A stretch of DNA of 64,000 nucleotides from an uncultured Clostridia bacterium (GTDB lineage Bacteria > Bacillota > Clostridia > Oscillospirales > Acutalibacteraceae), in assembly GCA_937892115.1 (NCBI GenBank), contig CALAUI010000018.1, positions 8,285 to 72,284 on the forward strand, read 5' to 3'. The notes beneath the pieces are model-generated. The model saw only the letters and a list, made by a program, of their open reading frames with translations. It ran no database searches and was not told the origin of the DNA. Shown in pieces: positions 8,632 through 16,870 of this stretch. Numbering within the stretch: the stretch's first letter is position 1; every line of letters starts with the position of its first letter. Position numbers and translations under genes: made by a program.

Positions 8632-10211
8632 TGGACGACAGAATTTATACTCCTGAAGAGCAAAACGAACTGAACGAGATCAATGGCAAGCTTCGTGAGC
8701 TTGTTGACGTTGACAGACGCGTAATCTCCCGCAAAGAAACGATTTCCTATATTCTTTTCAACAGTGCAAAGGGCTTCAACATTGACGGCCATAAGGATCT
8801 GTTTACCGACTCTATCCTTCATATCGGCTTCAATTTCCAGTCAATCAACAACGCTCTCGGCAGCGTATGGGATATACTTGACGATTTCCTCGTTGCATTC
8901 GTAGTTGAAAAGACAAGAACAAGATGGGGCAAATTCGTTCCCTATATATTCCTCGGCGGTATTCCCTTTGCCCTGCTTTCCGCTCTGTGGTGGCTCATTC
9001 CCCTTTTCTTTTCCCCGGAACAGCTTGCAAATACGGAATATGTTCCCAAATTCGTACTGAGTCTTGTCATCGGTCTTATCATGGAGCTTGTAGGCAATTT
9101 CAGAGACGTTTCCATAGGCGGATTCGTTTCCACCATTACCCCCTACGCATCCGACAGACGAAGACTGCTGGCGATTTCGGACTATGTTAATATCATCGCT
9201 TCCCGTATTCCCGACCTTATTATTGAGTTTACACTCGACTTTATCAAGAACGGACTTGTCAAGGTCACAAACGGTACGGATGCAATGATAAAGAAATCAC
9301 TTATGATAATGGGTCCCACCACGGCGCTTATCGGCGGCGTATTCATCGCCTGGTACTCAACCGTTGCAAAAGAAAGAGTACATCAGAAGATTGAAAAGCC
9401 CAAAATCAAAGAAAGTCTTAAAATCGTATTCTCCAACAGACCCATACTCATGTATATGCTCTCAAATGCACTCGGCTCATTCGGAACGGGTCTTTCCACC
9501 AACGACTATTACCGTCAGGTACTCAATATGACTACCTTTGAAACCATAGCGGGCATTCCCTCATTTTTCTTCCAGCCCATCGGTTTCTCACAGTACAACA
9601 AGGTTGCGGAGAAATATTCCACAAAGAGTCTGTATATGATTTCTCAGGTATTCGCAAAGACGTTTTATATTCCTCTCTGGTTTTACGGCAGATTCATTCA
9701 TTCAAAGGACGGAAAATACTTCTTCCAGGGCAGGATTCCCATGCTTCCCGTTACGGCAATATGGGAATGCATCTATGCTACATGGTGGGGTATCAGGACG
9801 ATATCCATCACGGAAATCAGCAATGAATGCAACGACTACATCGAGTGGAAATGCGGTTACCGCAACGAAGCAACCCTTTCGGTTGCAAGCACCTTTATAT
9901 GTAAGATTCCCGGCCGTATAAACGGCATCCTTCAGCCGCAGCTGAGGAAGTGGATAAATTACGACCAGACCGCCTACACCGAGGGCAGAGAACAGCCCCT
10001 GAAGGCACAGAAATGGATATTCGCAATGGCTACGCTTATCCCCGCAATTCTCGTTCTTTCAAGTATGATTCCCATGTTCTGGTACAATATTGACAAGGAC
10101 ACCCGCGACAGAATGTACCGTGAGCTTAACGAGAGAAGAACTCTCATGGCAAAGAAAATCAATATGGAAGCTGACGGCGTTTCCGAAGAAGCAGCCGTTA
10201 CAGAAGCGTGA
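8631..10211 (+). CDS. GPH-family sugar:cation symporter (MFS, MelB-like)
   Basis: Secondary transporter of the glycoside-pentoside-hexuronide family, 526 residues, about 12 hydrophobic segments. The N-terminus has about 90 residues before the motif DDFLVAFVVEKTRTRWGKFVPYI, whose second half is the family RTRWGRxRPxI box. Asn- and Asp-rich helix 1 (FNSAKGFNIDGHKDLF) and the central loop around residue 250 are also visible. Translationally coupled to the zinc-ribbon protein and followed 11 bases later by a YdjC/ChbG-type deacetylase, which suggests uptake of a glycoside or oligosaccharide that is then trimmed in the cytosol. Substrate unknown. Confidence 0.82.
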   Translation: MDDRIYTPEEQNELNEINGKLRELVDVDRRVISRKETISYILFNSAKGFNIDGHKDLFTDSILHIGFNFQSINNALGSVWDILDDFLVAFVVEKTRTRWGKFVPYIFLGGIPFALLSALWWLIPLFFSPEQLANTEYVPKFVLSLVIGLIMELVGNFRDVSIGGFVSTITPYASDRRRLLAISDYVNIIASRIPDLIIEFTLDFIKNGLVKVTNGTDAMIKKSLMIMGPTTALIGGVFIAWYSTVAKERVHQKIEKPKIKESLKIVFSNRPILMYMLSNALGSFGTGLSTNDYYRQVLNMTTFETIAGIPSFFFQPIGFSQYNKVAEKYSTKSLYMISQVFAKTFYIPLWFYGRFIHSKDGKYFFQGRIPMLPVTAIWECIYATWWGIRTISITEISNECNDYIEWKCGYRNEATLSVASTFICKIPGRINGILQPQLRKWINYDQTAYTEGREQPLKAQKWIFAMATLIPAILVLSSMIPMFWYNIDKDTRDRMYRELNERRTLMAKKINMEADGVSEEAAVTEA

Positions 10212-10222
10212 AGGAGAAAATT

Positions 10223-11131
10223 ATGGACAGATATCTGATTATCAACGCCGATGATTTCGGTATGTGCAGAGGGGCAAATCTCGCAGTTATGGATTTGCTC
10301 ACGGACAAGGACAGCGCTCTTACGTCATCAACGGTCATGACCCCCTGCGCCTGGGCACCCGAGGCGTGTCAGTTTGCAAACAAGCATCCTGAGCTTGCCA
10401 TCGGTGTACACCTGACGTTTACAAGCGAATGGTCAAAATACAGATGGGCTCCCGTTAATACGAGCAACACCGATTCCCTGCGTGACGGCGAGGGCTTCAT
10501 GTTCCATGAAAGCGATGAATTTGAAAAGAACGCAAACGTTGAGGAAGTAATCGGTGAAATCAAGGCACAGGTTGCAAGGTGTAAAGTACTTGGCCTTGAC
10601 AATCCCTCACATCTTGACAATCACATGGGCTCGCTTTACGGCATTGAAACCGGCAGATTCGAGCTGCTTCAGGCAACCCTCGGTGTCTGCGGTGAGCTTG
10701 GTCTTCCTTTCCGTCTTCCTTCAAAAATTACAGCGGAAATGTTCTCAAATTCAATGCTTGAAATAAACATTGACGCAAACATGGTCAATGCTGCATTCGG
10801 TCAGATTACCGGCTATGCAGACAGTCTCAGAGTAGCTCTGCCCGATTATCTCATTCCCAACGAATGGGGCGGACCGCAGGACGAAAGCTACGAAAGCTTC
10901 AGGGAATATCTGCTGACAATGTATGCGAATATGCCCGAGGGCATCACCGAAACCTATCTTCATCCCTCACTTGAGACCGATGACCTGAAAGGTACGTCTT
11001 CGGTATGGTGGAGAAGAACGTGGGAATACAAGGTAATGAAGGACCCCGCAACAAAGCAGCATCTTGAAGCCCACAACATTCAGCTTATCAATTACCGTGA
11101 CCTTGCCAAGATGAGAGGTTACGCAAAATAA
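10223..11131 (+). CDS. YdjC/ChbG-family carbohydrate deacetylase
   Basis: Metal-dependent polysaccharide-deacetylase-like enzyme of the YdjC family, of which ChbG deacetylates acetylated chito-oligosaccharides. 302 residues, no signal peptide. The motif NADDFGMC (D10-D11), H63 in GVHLTF and H130/H134 in SHLDNHMG give the expected metal site. ATG 10223 is chosen because AAGGAGAAA (10211-10219) directly precedes it; the GTG at 10208 overlaps the upstream stop and has no site. It follows the GPH symporter, fitting intracellular processing of an imported N-acetylated sugar. A hairpin follows before the PI-PLC gene. Confidence 0.86.
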   Translation: MDRYLIINADDFGMCRGANLAVMDLLTDKDSALTSSTVMTPCAWAPEACQFANKHPELAIGVHLTFTSEWSKYRWAPVNTSNTDSLRDGEGFMFHESDEFEKNANVEEVIGEIKAQVARCKVLGLDNPSHLDNHMGSLYGIETGRFELLQATLGVCGELGLPFRLPSKITAEMFSNSMLEINIDANMVNAAFGQITGYADSLRVALPDYLIPNEWGGPQDESYESFREYLLTMYANMPEGITETYLHPSLETDDLKGTSSVWWRRTWEYKVMKDPATKQHLEAHNIQLINYRDLAKMRGYAK

Positions 11132-11141
11132 TAACCGATTT

Positions 11142-11169
11142 CAGCCGACAGTAATCTGCCGGCTGTTTT
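11142..11169 (+). terminator. Hairpin with short T-run inside the operon
   Basis: 10-bp stem CAGCCGACAG/CTGCCGGCTG with one A-C mismatch (11142-11151 with 11156-11165), TAAT loop and TTTT. Weaker than the other terminators. No clear promoter follows before the gene at 11185, so partial read-through (polarity control) seems likely. Confidence 0.6.
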
Positions 11170-11184
11170 GAAAGAGGAAGCACT

Positions 11185-12042
11185 ATGAAACCATGGATGA
11201 AAGATATCGGCGACAGCACGCTGATATCCGATATCAATATCCCCGGCACCCACGACTCGTGTGCAAGGCACGTGGCACTGCATCATTTGACGAAGTGCCA
11301 AAATAAATATATTTCAGAGCTTCTTGATATGGGTGTCAGATTATTTGACATACGCATACGCAAGCAAGATGATAATATTATCATTGTTCACGCGGTAATA
11401 GTATGTAAAAAATCCCCGTTCGGAAAGCCGATTCTTTTTGATGACGTACTTGATGCCTGCCGTGATTTTCTGGAGAAAAATCCCTCCGAGACCGTTATCC
11501 TCAGCATCAAGAGAGACAGCGGCGATGACGACATAAGCACATTCAGATTCTTTTACGAAAAATTCGTCAGAGGAAATCCCATCTGGTACACCGGCGCTTC
11601 AATCCCCACTCTCGGTGAGGTGAGAGGAAAGCTTGTACTTTTCAACAGAAACCGCACGGAAAATCTTGATAAAAACGAGGCAGGACTTGACTTCGGCTCG
11701 TGGGAGGAAATGAGCAAGGAGGAAATCGGAAATCCGGTTTTCAGAAAGTTCCCTCTGACGGGAGAAGAATTCGTCATCCAGGATTTATTCAAATCCCATC
11801 CTGCCGACAAATGGAAGGCCGCTTCATCCCTGATGGATATGTTTCTTCCCGAAAAGCTGCTGGCGGTAAACTTCCTGTCCGGCAACGACACTATCCACTC
11901 TCCGCGTGTTTATTCACGGTATATCAACCGCAAATTCATGAATTATCCCTTTACGAAGGGTAAGAAATACGGCTGGTTTTTACTTGATTTCGCAAATCCC
12001 GCGCTCGTTGAAAAAATAACGGATTCAAATAAGAGGAAATAA
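11185..12042 (+). CDS. Phosphatidylinositol-specific phospholipase C X-domain protein
   Basis: 285 residues matching the PI-PLC catalytic X box. H23 in NIPGTHDSCA and H69 in IIIVHA correspond to the two catalytic histidines of bacterial PI-PLC; R52, D55 and R57 in GVRLFDIRIR lie at the expected place between them. The family cleaves phosphatidylinositol or related inositol phosphates to diacylglycerol and a cyclic inositol phosphate. Bacterial PI-PLCs are typically secreted, yet no signal peptide is visible here, so an intracellular role or non-classical export must be considered. AGAGGAAG precedes the ATG. Only two bases separate it from the LCAT-like gene. Confidence 0.86.
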   Translation: MKPWMKDIGDSTLISDINIPGTHDSCARHVALHHLTKCQNKYISELLDMGVRLFDIRIRKQDDNIIIVHAVIVCKKSPFGKPILFDDVLDACRDFLEKNPSETVILSIKRDSGDDDISTFRFFYEKFVRGNPIWYTGASIPTLGEVRGKLVLFNRNRTENLDKNEAGLDFGSWEEMSKEEIGNPVFRKFPLTGEEFVIQDLFKSHPADKWKAASSLMDMFLPEKLLAVNFLSGNDTIHSPRVYSRYINRKFMNYPFTKGKKYGWFLLDFANPALVEKITDSNKRK

Positions 12043-12044
12043 AA

Positions 12045-13811
12045 ATGGCAAATAAAAAGAAATGCGGCTGCGGTTACAGTCCCCTTGTAATCCTGCCGGG
12101 TATAAATCATTCCCCCACTCATCTCTACGATGAAAACGGAAAACGCGCTCTCAACAGCAAGGGCAGGGAAATAGGGGGAACTCTGGTATTCCTGAACACC
12201 GACGAAGTAAAAAAGATGCTCCCGCGGCTGGGTGCAGCGGCTCTGGGAACGGTTATCACACAATGTGACTGCGGCTTTAAGAAAACGGTTTACGATACCG
12301 CCTGCAAAGCGTTTTCATATCAGAAATGCGACTGTAACGGCGATTTCATCAACAATCTCAAAACCGAAAGATGGTACTATCCCATAAAAGAAATGGATGC
12401 GGACAGAATCGCGTGGGCATACCGGATGGTACCTATGAAGGCCCTCACGAACGTTATCGGTGAAGACCACGCTTACTTTTTCACCTTCAATCTCGTAGGC
12501 GATCCGATGGATTCCGCAAGAGAACTGAATGATTTTATTCAGATGGTAAAGGAACAGACGGGACACGATAAGGTCAATCTCCTGCCCGTAAGTCTGGGCG
12601 GCACCATTCTCACCGCATATATGGATTCCTACGGCAAAGCAAACAACTACGCCGATATCGATATGATAGTCAACACGGTTGCCTGCCTTGACGGTACGGA
12701 AATCGTGGGAGATATGTTTGAAAGACGGTTCAATACAAGCGACAGATATCTTCATCACGAGTTTATTCCCGCCATATTAAAAGAGGAAACGGGAAACGCA
12801 ACTGAAGGATACATAGCAAACTGTCTGCTCCACCTTTTCCCGCAGAAAAGCTTCAATGCCGTATTTTCGGAATTTATCAGCGGAATGCTTGATACAATAA
12901 TGATAAACTGCCCTCAGATATGGGCTATGCTTCCCTCATACAGATACGATGCCATTGCGCAGAGATATCTCGCGGATTCTTCAAAAGCAAAATTGAAGGA
13001 GAGAACGGACCGTTTCCAGCAGGCACGTCTTAATCTGAAGCAGAATCTTCTTGACGCGGCGGATGCGGGAGTAAAAATAAACAGTATCGCCGGCTCAAAT
13101 ATCAATTTCGGCGATATTCAGTATTCCATGTTCGGAGCAATCAAATCGTTTGATAGATTCAATTCCGATGGCATTATCAATCTCAGCTCCACTACTCTCG
13201 GCGCAACGGGTGCCCCGAATTATCAGACGCTTCCCGAAGGATACGAACAGCAGAATCATAAAGAAATCAACTATATTTCACCCGACGGCAGAATAGATGC
13301 CTCAACCGCACTTTTACCCGAGCATACGTGGATCTTCCTCAATCAGCATCACGAGGTGGGCAACAACGACGTCGTACTGAATCTTGCAAAGGCAATACTT
13401 ACGGGGGAAGTGAATTCCGTTCACGACGACCCCGAAAAATATCCGCAGTTCAACGGCACCTGCAACACAAGACATCTCAGAAGATGGCGCCTTCCCGACG
13501 GTGAGAAAGCACTTACCGATATTAAATCGGGAGTCCTTGCCTGCTCTGAATTTGTCCTCACGGAGCTTGAATCGGCAGTTGAAGCAGGCAAAGCCGTCCT
13601 CGCCTCCACCGTTGCGGACAGCAAAAAAGCACAGAAGGCAAAAGCCGATCTTGAAGCCGTACTTCAGAAGCTGGGCAGATTTACTCCCGACAGAGAGATG
13701 ACGGAAAAAGAAAAGGCAAAGGAAAAGAAAGCCGAAAAGGCAAGTGAATTTCTCCTTAAAGCTCTCGGCGGCGGCAGTGTGACAGACAGATTATTAAGAA
13801 GAACAAAGTAA
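12045..13811 (+). CDS. LCAT-like alpha/beta hydrolase, cytosolic (paralogue A)
   Basis: 588 residues, not matched to a characterised enzyme. It resembles the lecithin:cholesterol acyltransferase-type alpha/beta hydrolases: nucleophile elbow NLLPVSLGGT with S183, preceded by a conserved FTFNLVGDPMDSARELNDFI block, and late motifs SPDGRIDAST (about residue 410) and PEHTW/NQHHEV that could supply the acid and histidine. The same late motif occurs in the secreted protein at 35088. Cysteine-rich N-terminus (CGCGY, CDCGF, CDCNG) and a lysine/glutamate-rich coiled C-terminus; no signal peptide. Paired with the PI-PLC gene two bases upstream, which suggests action on a lipid or acylated product. Function is inferred from fold only. 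Confidence 0.7.
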   Translation: MANKKKCGCGYSPLVILPGINHSPTHLYDENGKRALNSKGREIGGTLVFLNTDEVKKMLPRLGAAALGTVITQCDCGFKKTVYDTACKAFSYQKCDCNGDFINNLKTERWYYPIKEMDADRIAWAYRMVPMKALTNVIGEDHAYFFTFNLVGDPMDSARELNDFIQMVKEQTGHDKVNLLPVSLGGTILTAYMDSYGKANNYADIDMIVNTVACLDGTEIVGDMFERRFNTSDRYLHHEFIPAILKEETGNATEGYIANCLLHLFPQKSFNAVFSEFISGMLDTIMINCPQIWAMLPSYRYDAIAQRYLADSSKAKLKERTDRFQQARLNLKQNLLDAADAGVKINSIAGSNINFGDIQYSMFGAIKSFDRFNSDGIINLSSTTLGATGAPNYQTLPEGYEQQNHKEINYISPDGRIDASTALLPEHTWIFLNQHHEVGNNDVVLNLAKAILTGEVNSVHDDPEKYPQFNGTCNTRHLRRWRLPDGEKALTDIKSGVLACSEFVLTELESAVEAGKAVLASTVADSKKAQKAKADLEAVLQKLGRFTPDREMTEKEKAKEKKAEKASEFLLKALGGGSVTDRLLRRTK

Positions 13812-13814
13812 AAA

Positions 13815-13850
13815 AACAGCTTCGGGCTCTTGCTCGAAGCTGTTGTGTTT
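13815..13850. terminator. Bidirectional terminator between convergent units
   Basis: Perfect 10-bp stem AACAGCTTCG/CGAAGCTGTT (13815-13824 with 13835-13844). A-run 13810-13816 on the left serves the minus strand; GTGTTTTATT on the right serves the plus strand. Confidence 0.9.
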
Positions 13851-13852
13851 TA

Positions 13853-14770
13853 TTATTCAAAGAGAGGGTTTTCAGGTGAATAAATCCTGATTGCCTTTTT
13901 CTTAACGGAAAATTCGATTTCCTTGGGATTTCCGCCGTATTCACCGTCAAGAGTCCATTCCTCGGGTTTCTCAAGGAAAGTGATTTTGATGTTATCTGCC
14001 TTTACGAAGATAAGATTTTCATCCTCGTAATTACCTTTAAGAACGTTTATAAGCAGGGGAATTGCCTGAAGTGCCTTGAAATTCTTGACTATAAGCAGCT
14101 CAAATTTGCCGTCGTTAAGTACAATTTTCTGTCCTTCAAACTTGAAAAGACCTGCGACCGACGTTGAGTTTGAAATGGCACCGTAGTGAGCGCCGCCCTC
14201 GAATACCTTGCCGTCATATTCGATTCTTACCTTCTTGGGTCTTAACTGCATAAGAAGGGGGATTGACTGACAGACGAATCCGTTGATCATATATGCGGAA
14301 TATCCGAGTTTGTTCTTCCACTTCTGATTTGTTGCATATGCAATTGACGAGCCGGGGCCGAAGCAGGCAACATAGTTGAAATATCTGTCGTTGAACTGAC
14401 CGATATCGTATTCGTTGGTGTGGCCTTCCATAATGGTTTTGACTGCGTCATAATAATGGGGAGGAATACCCAGAGTATTGGCAAAATCATTGGTTGAGCC
14501 CATCGGAATATATCCTACGGGGATATCAAGACCTGCCTTGCTGATACCGTTTACCACCTCGTTGAGTGTTCCGTCACCACCGCATGCAACGATAAAATCA
14601 TAGCCGGCGGCTTTGTCCTTTGCCGCGTTAACGGCATCACCTGTTCCCGTAGTCTGATACAAAGTTACCTCGTATTCCTTAGGAGGAAAACTTCTCTCGA
14701 TTGCCAAAGGCGAGGGTCTTGTTGAATCCTTGCCTGCAACGGGATTGTAGATGATCAAAACTTTCTTCAT
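13853..14770 (-). CDS. Diacylglycerol kinase-catalytic-domain lipid kinase (YegS/DgkB type)
   Basis: 305-residue soluble lipid kinase of the DAGK catalytic family. N-terminal IIYNPVAGK, the ATP-binding GGDGTLNEVVNG (GGDGT at residues 64-68) and PMGSTNDFANTLG are diagnostic, as is the C-terminal WTLDGEYGG. It phosphorylates a lipid such as diacylglycerol in the membrane. Last gene of a three-gene minus-strand unit after a mutarotase-like protein (26 bases upstream). AGAGGAG stands before the ATG. A diacylglycerol kinase just across the terminator from a PI-PLC that would yield diacylglycerol is suggestive, though the genes are convergent. Confidence 0.9.
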   Translation of the reverse strand: MKKVLIIYNPVAGKDSTRPSPLAIERSFPPKEYEVTLYQTTGTGDAVNAAKDKAAGYDFIVACGGDGTLNEVVNGISKAGLDIPVGYIPMGSTNDFANTLGIPPHYYDAVKTIMEGHTNEYDIGQFNDRYFNYVACFGPGSSIAYATNQKWKNKLGYSAYMINGFVCQSIPLLMQLRPKKVRIEYDGKVFEGGAHYGAISNSTSVAGLFKFEGQKIVLNDGKFELLIVKNFKALQAIPLLINVLKGNYEDENLIFVKADNIKITFLEKPEEWTLDGEYGGNPKEIEFSVKKKAIRIYSPENPLFE

Positions 14771-14796
14771 TTGTGCTGACTCCTCTGAAACTGTGT

Positions 14797-15642
14797 TTAT
14801 TTTATGATCTCCGCCGACCAGGGGAAATCAAATTTTTCTCCCGGCTCAAGCGAGCGGATTTCTCTCTTCTTTGAGATATCGTCAACCACGTCGTGACAGT
14901 CGTTGATGCCGTGCCAGGGCTCAATGCAGACGTAAGGAGCACCGGGCTTTGCCCAGATACCCAGAACGGGAACGTCACCGAAGGTAAACTTTATCTCATT
15001 CTCACCCTTGAGGGTAAGTGTCTTTGACTTAAGTCCCGAAATAATGAGAGCATCGGGCTCAAAGATTTCTTTTGTAACGGTAATCTGCTTTTCGTTGTTG
15101 AGAAGCGGGAACTTCTCGGGCATGAGCAGATTGGTGTTATCTATTCTCTCGGTGCAGACGGTCTCGGGCTGTTCAAATTCAATCACATCGCCCACCTTGC
15201 AGTTGAAGCCGGGATGAGCACCGATGGAGAAATACATCTTTTTGCTGTCTTTATTGATGACTGTAAGAGTGTTTTTCAGGGTTTTGCCCTCAAGAACGAA
15301 GGTAGCAAGCAATTCAAACTCAAAGGGATATTTTTCAAGGGTTTCTGCCGTGCTTTTTCTTGAAAATACGGCTTTGTTGCCTTCACATTCAACAAGGTCA
15401 AAATTCATCTTTCTTACAAGTCCGTGCTTGGGCATTGAATATTCCTTACCGTTGTAAAAATATCTGTCACCGTTGAGCTGACCGATAACGGGGAAAAGGA
15501 TGGGTGCCTGACCGTACCAGATTTCGGTCTTGCCGTACCATACGTATTCCTTGCCGTTTTCCTTGGATTTGAGTGAATGAAGCTCTGCACCGAAATCATT
15601 GATTTCGCATGTAAGAAATTCGTTTTCTATTTTGTAAAACAT
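14797..15642 (-). CDS. Aldose 1-epimerase family protein (LacX-like mutarotase)
   Basis: 281 residues of the galactose-mutarotase fold, close to the LacX-like subgroup rather than classical GalM. Visible motifs: ENEFLTCEINDFGAELHSL, H73 in MPKHGLVR, H143 in IGAHPGFN and the late CIEPWHG with the likely general base. Such enzymes interconvert anomers of hexoses or sugar phosphates in the cytosol. It lies 12 bases downstream of a secreted metallophosphoesterase and 26 upstream of the lipid kinase. Substrate not determinable from sequence. Confidence 0.88.
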   Translation of the reverse strand: MFYKIENEFLTCEINDFGAELHSLKSKENGKEYVWYGKTEIWYGQAPILFPVIGQLNGDRYFYNGKEYSMPKHGLVRKMNFDLVECEGNKAVFSRKSTAETLEKYPFEFELLATFVLEGKTLKNTLTVINKDSKKMYFSIGAHPGFNCKVGDVIEFEQPETVCTERIDNTNLLMPEKFPLLNNEKQITVTKEIFEPDALIISGLKSKTLTLKGENEIKFTFGDVPVLGIWAKPGAPYVCIEPWHGINDCHDVVDDISKKREIRSLEPGEKFDFPWSAEIIK

Positions 15643-15654
15643 AATTGTTTCTCC

Positions 15655-16692
15655 TTATGCGGCTATATTTTCCACTACGGAAGCGACGCTTTCAAGCAAT
15701 CCTCCGGGCTGCACCCCGTTTTCAACGAGTGTGGAGCAGTCAAAATCATTTAAGGCAATTTCAAAAACGTAATCCGTCAGGTAATTACCGGTAAAGTAAT
15801 CTCTGCCTCTGATAACGATTTTATCGCTGTAGATATTGAATTCCATGCCCTGTCCCTGTGCCTTATATCCGGCACGGTTGTTTTCGCCGAGGGAAGGAAC
15901 ATTGATACACTTGACACCCGACTGGGTAACTACACTGCCGAAGTCAATAAAGGGATTGTTGCCTTTAAGTCCTTTATGCAGGTGACCGCTGACGTAATAT
16001 GTATTCTTGTACTGTCTCATAAGCTTTTCAATTTTAGTTGAAGTGGAAATACCGAGACATCCGCCGGGGGCAACGATGGGCCAGAGAATGGCATTGCCGT
16101 GAGCCCACATAAGAGGCCAGTGACAGATTACGAAGCAGGGTCTGCCGTCGGCTGCACCCGAGGCAAGCTCCTCGTCAAGGAAATCAATCTGTTCATTTGT
16201 GATTTTACAGATGTTTGAGCCGTTGCCTTCATCACCGAGAACAATTACTTTAATCCCGCCCATATCAACGGAATAGTAAATCTTATCGCTTTCGATTCCG
16301 AGAGAAGCGTTTCTGCCGGCAATCTGATTTGCTCTGCAGGGACCGCTGGGATCAAGCTGACCCATATCGTGGTTGCCGGTTGCGATTGCAAGGTTTTCAA
16401 TAGTGCAATATTCGTCAAGTATACGATAAAAATCCTCAATCTGCTGAGGCTCGCCGTGATTGGTAATATCGCCTGCAATAATGAGCCCGTCCGTTGTATC
16501 CTTTTCGGAGGAAATAAGCTCAAGTGCCTTTATGAGATTATCATCGTTGTCGCCTTTTGAAATATGCGTATCGGAAAGGACCGCAAATCTGTAAACGGGT
16601 CCGTCCTCAAATGCGTAAACCGCCGGAGAGCAGACGGAGAAAATAATAACCGCCGAAATCAGAATGCATAATGTCTGTTTAATCTTTTTCAT
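15655..16692 (-). CDS. Secreted calcineurin-like metallophosphoesterase
   Basis: 345 residues with a Sec signal peptide (basic KKIKQ, hydrophobic core to about residue 22, likely cleavage after AVYA). The five metallophosphoesterase blocks are in order: D41-x-H43 (SDTHIS), G74-D75 (AGDITNHG), GNHD (106-109), ICHWPL and SGHLHKG. The protein should act outside the membrane on a phosphodiester or phosphomonoester. First gene of a unit with the mutarotase and the DAG-kinase-like gene; its own promoter is at 16723-16751 and GGAGGAA precedes the ATG. Taken with the GDPDs it adds to the phosphodiester-handling character of the region. Confidence 0.9.
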   Translation of the reverse strand: MKKIKQTLCILISAVIIFSVCSPAVYAFEDGPVYRFAVLSDTHISKGDNDDNLIKALELISSEKDTTDGLIIAGDITNHGEPQQIEDFYRILDEYCTIENLAIATGNHDMGQLDPSGPCRANQIAGRNASLGIESDKIYYSVDMGGIKVIVLGDEGNGSNICKITNEQIDFLDEELASGAADGRPCFVICHWPLMWAHGNAILWPIVAPGGCLGISTSTKIEKLMRQYKNTYYVSGHLHKGLKGNNPFIDFGSVVTQSGVKCINVPSLGENNRAGYKAQGQGMEFNIYSDKIVIRGRDYFTGNYLTDYVFEIALNDFDCSTLVENGVQPGGLLESVASVVENIAA

Positions 16693-16722
16693 TTTTCTTC
16701 CTCCTGAAACATAGTGATTGAT

Positions 16723-16751
16723 ATTTTAACACATTTTGCCCCGAATGTCTA
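16723..16751 (-). promoter_or_regulatory. Sigma-A promoter of the metallophosphoesterase unit
   Basis: On the minus strand TAGACA (16751-16746), 17-base spacer, TAAAAT (16728-16723). It is divergent from the promoter at 16798. Confidence 0.75.
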
Positions 16752-16797
16752 TATACAAAATTCTTTTTTGATAATAATTATTATTTTTTGATAAATA

Positions 16798-16826
16798 TTG
16801 ATTTTTTATATAAATAGTAGTATAAT
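16798..16826 (+). promoter_or_regulatory. Sigma-A promoter of the aldolase/PP2C unit
   Basis: TTGATT (16798-16803), 17 bases, TATAAT (16821-16826), preceded by a strongly AT-rich tract (16756-16797) that could act as an UP element. Confidence 0.88.
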
Positions 16827-16870
16827 CGCACTGATAATGGCGAAATATCGCAGATAGAAGGTTAATATCT

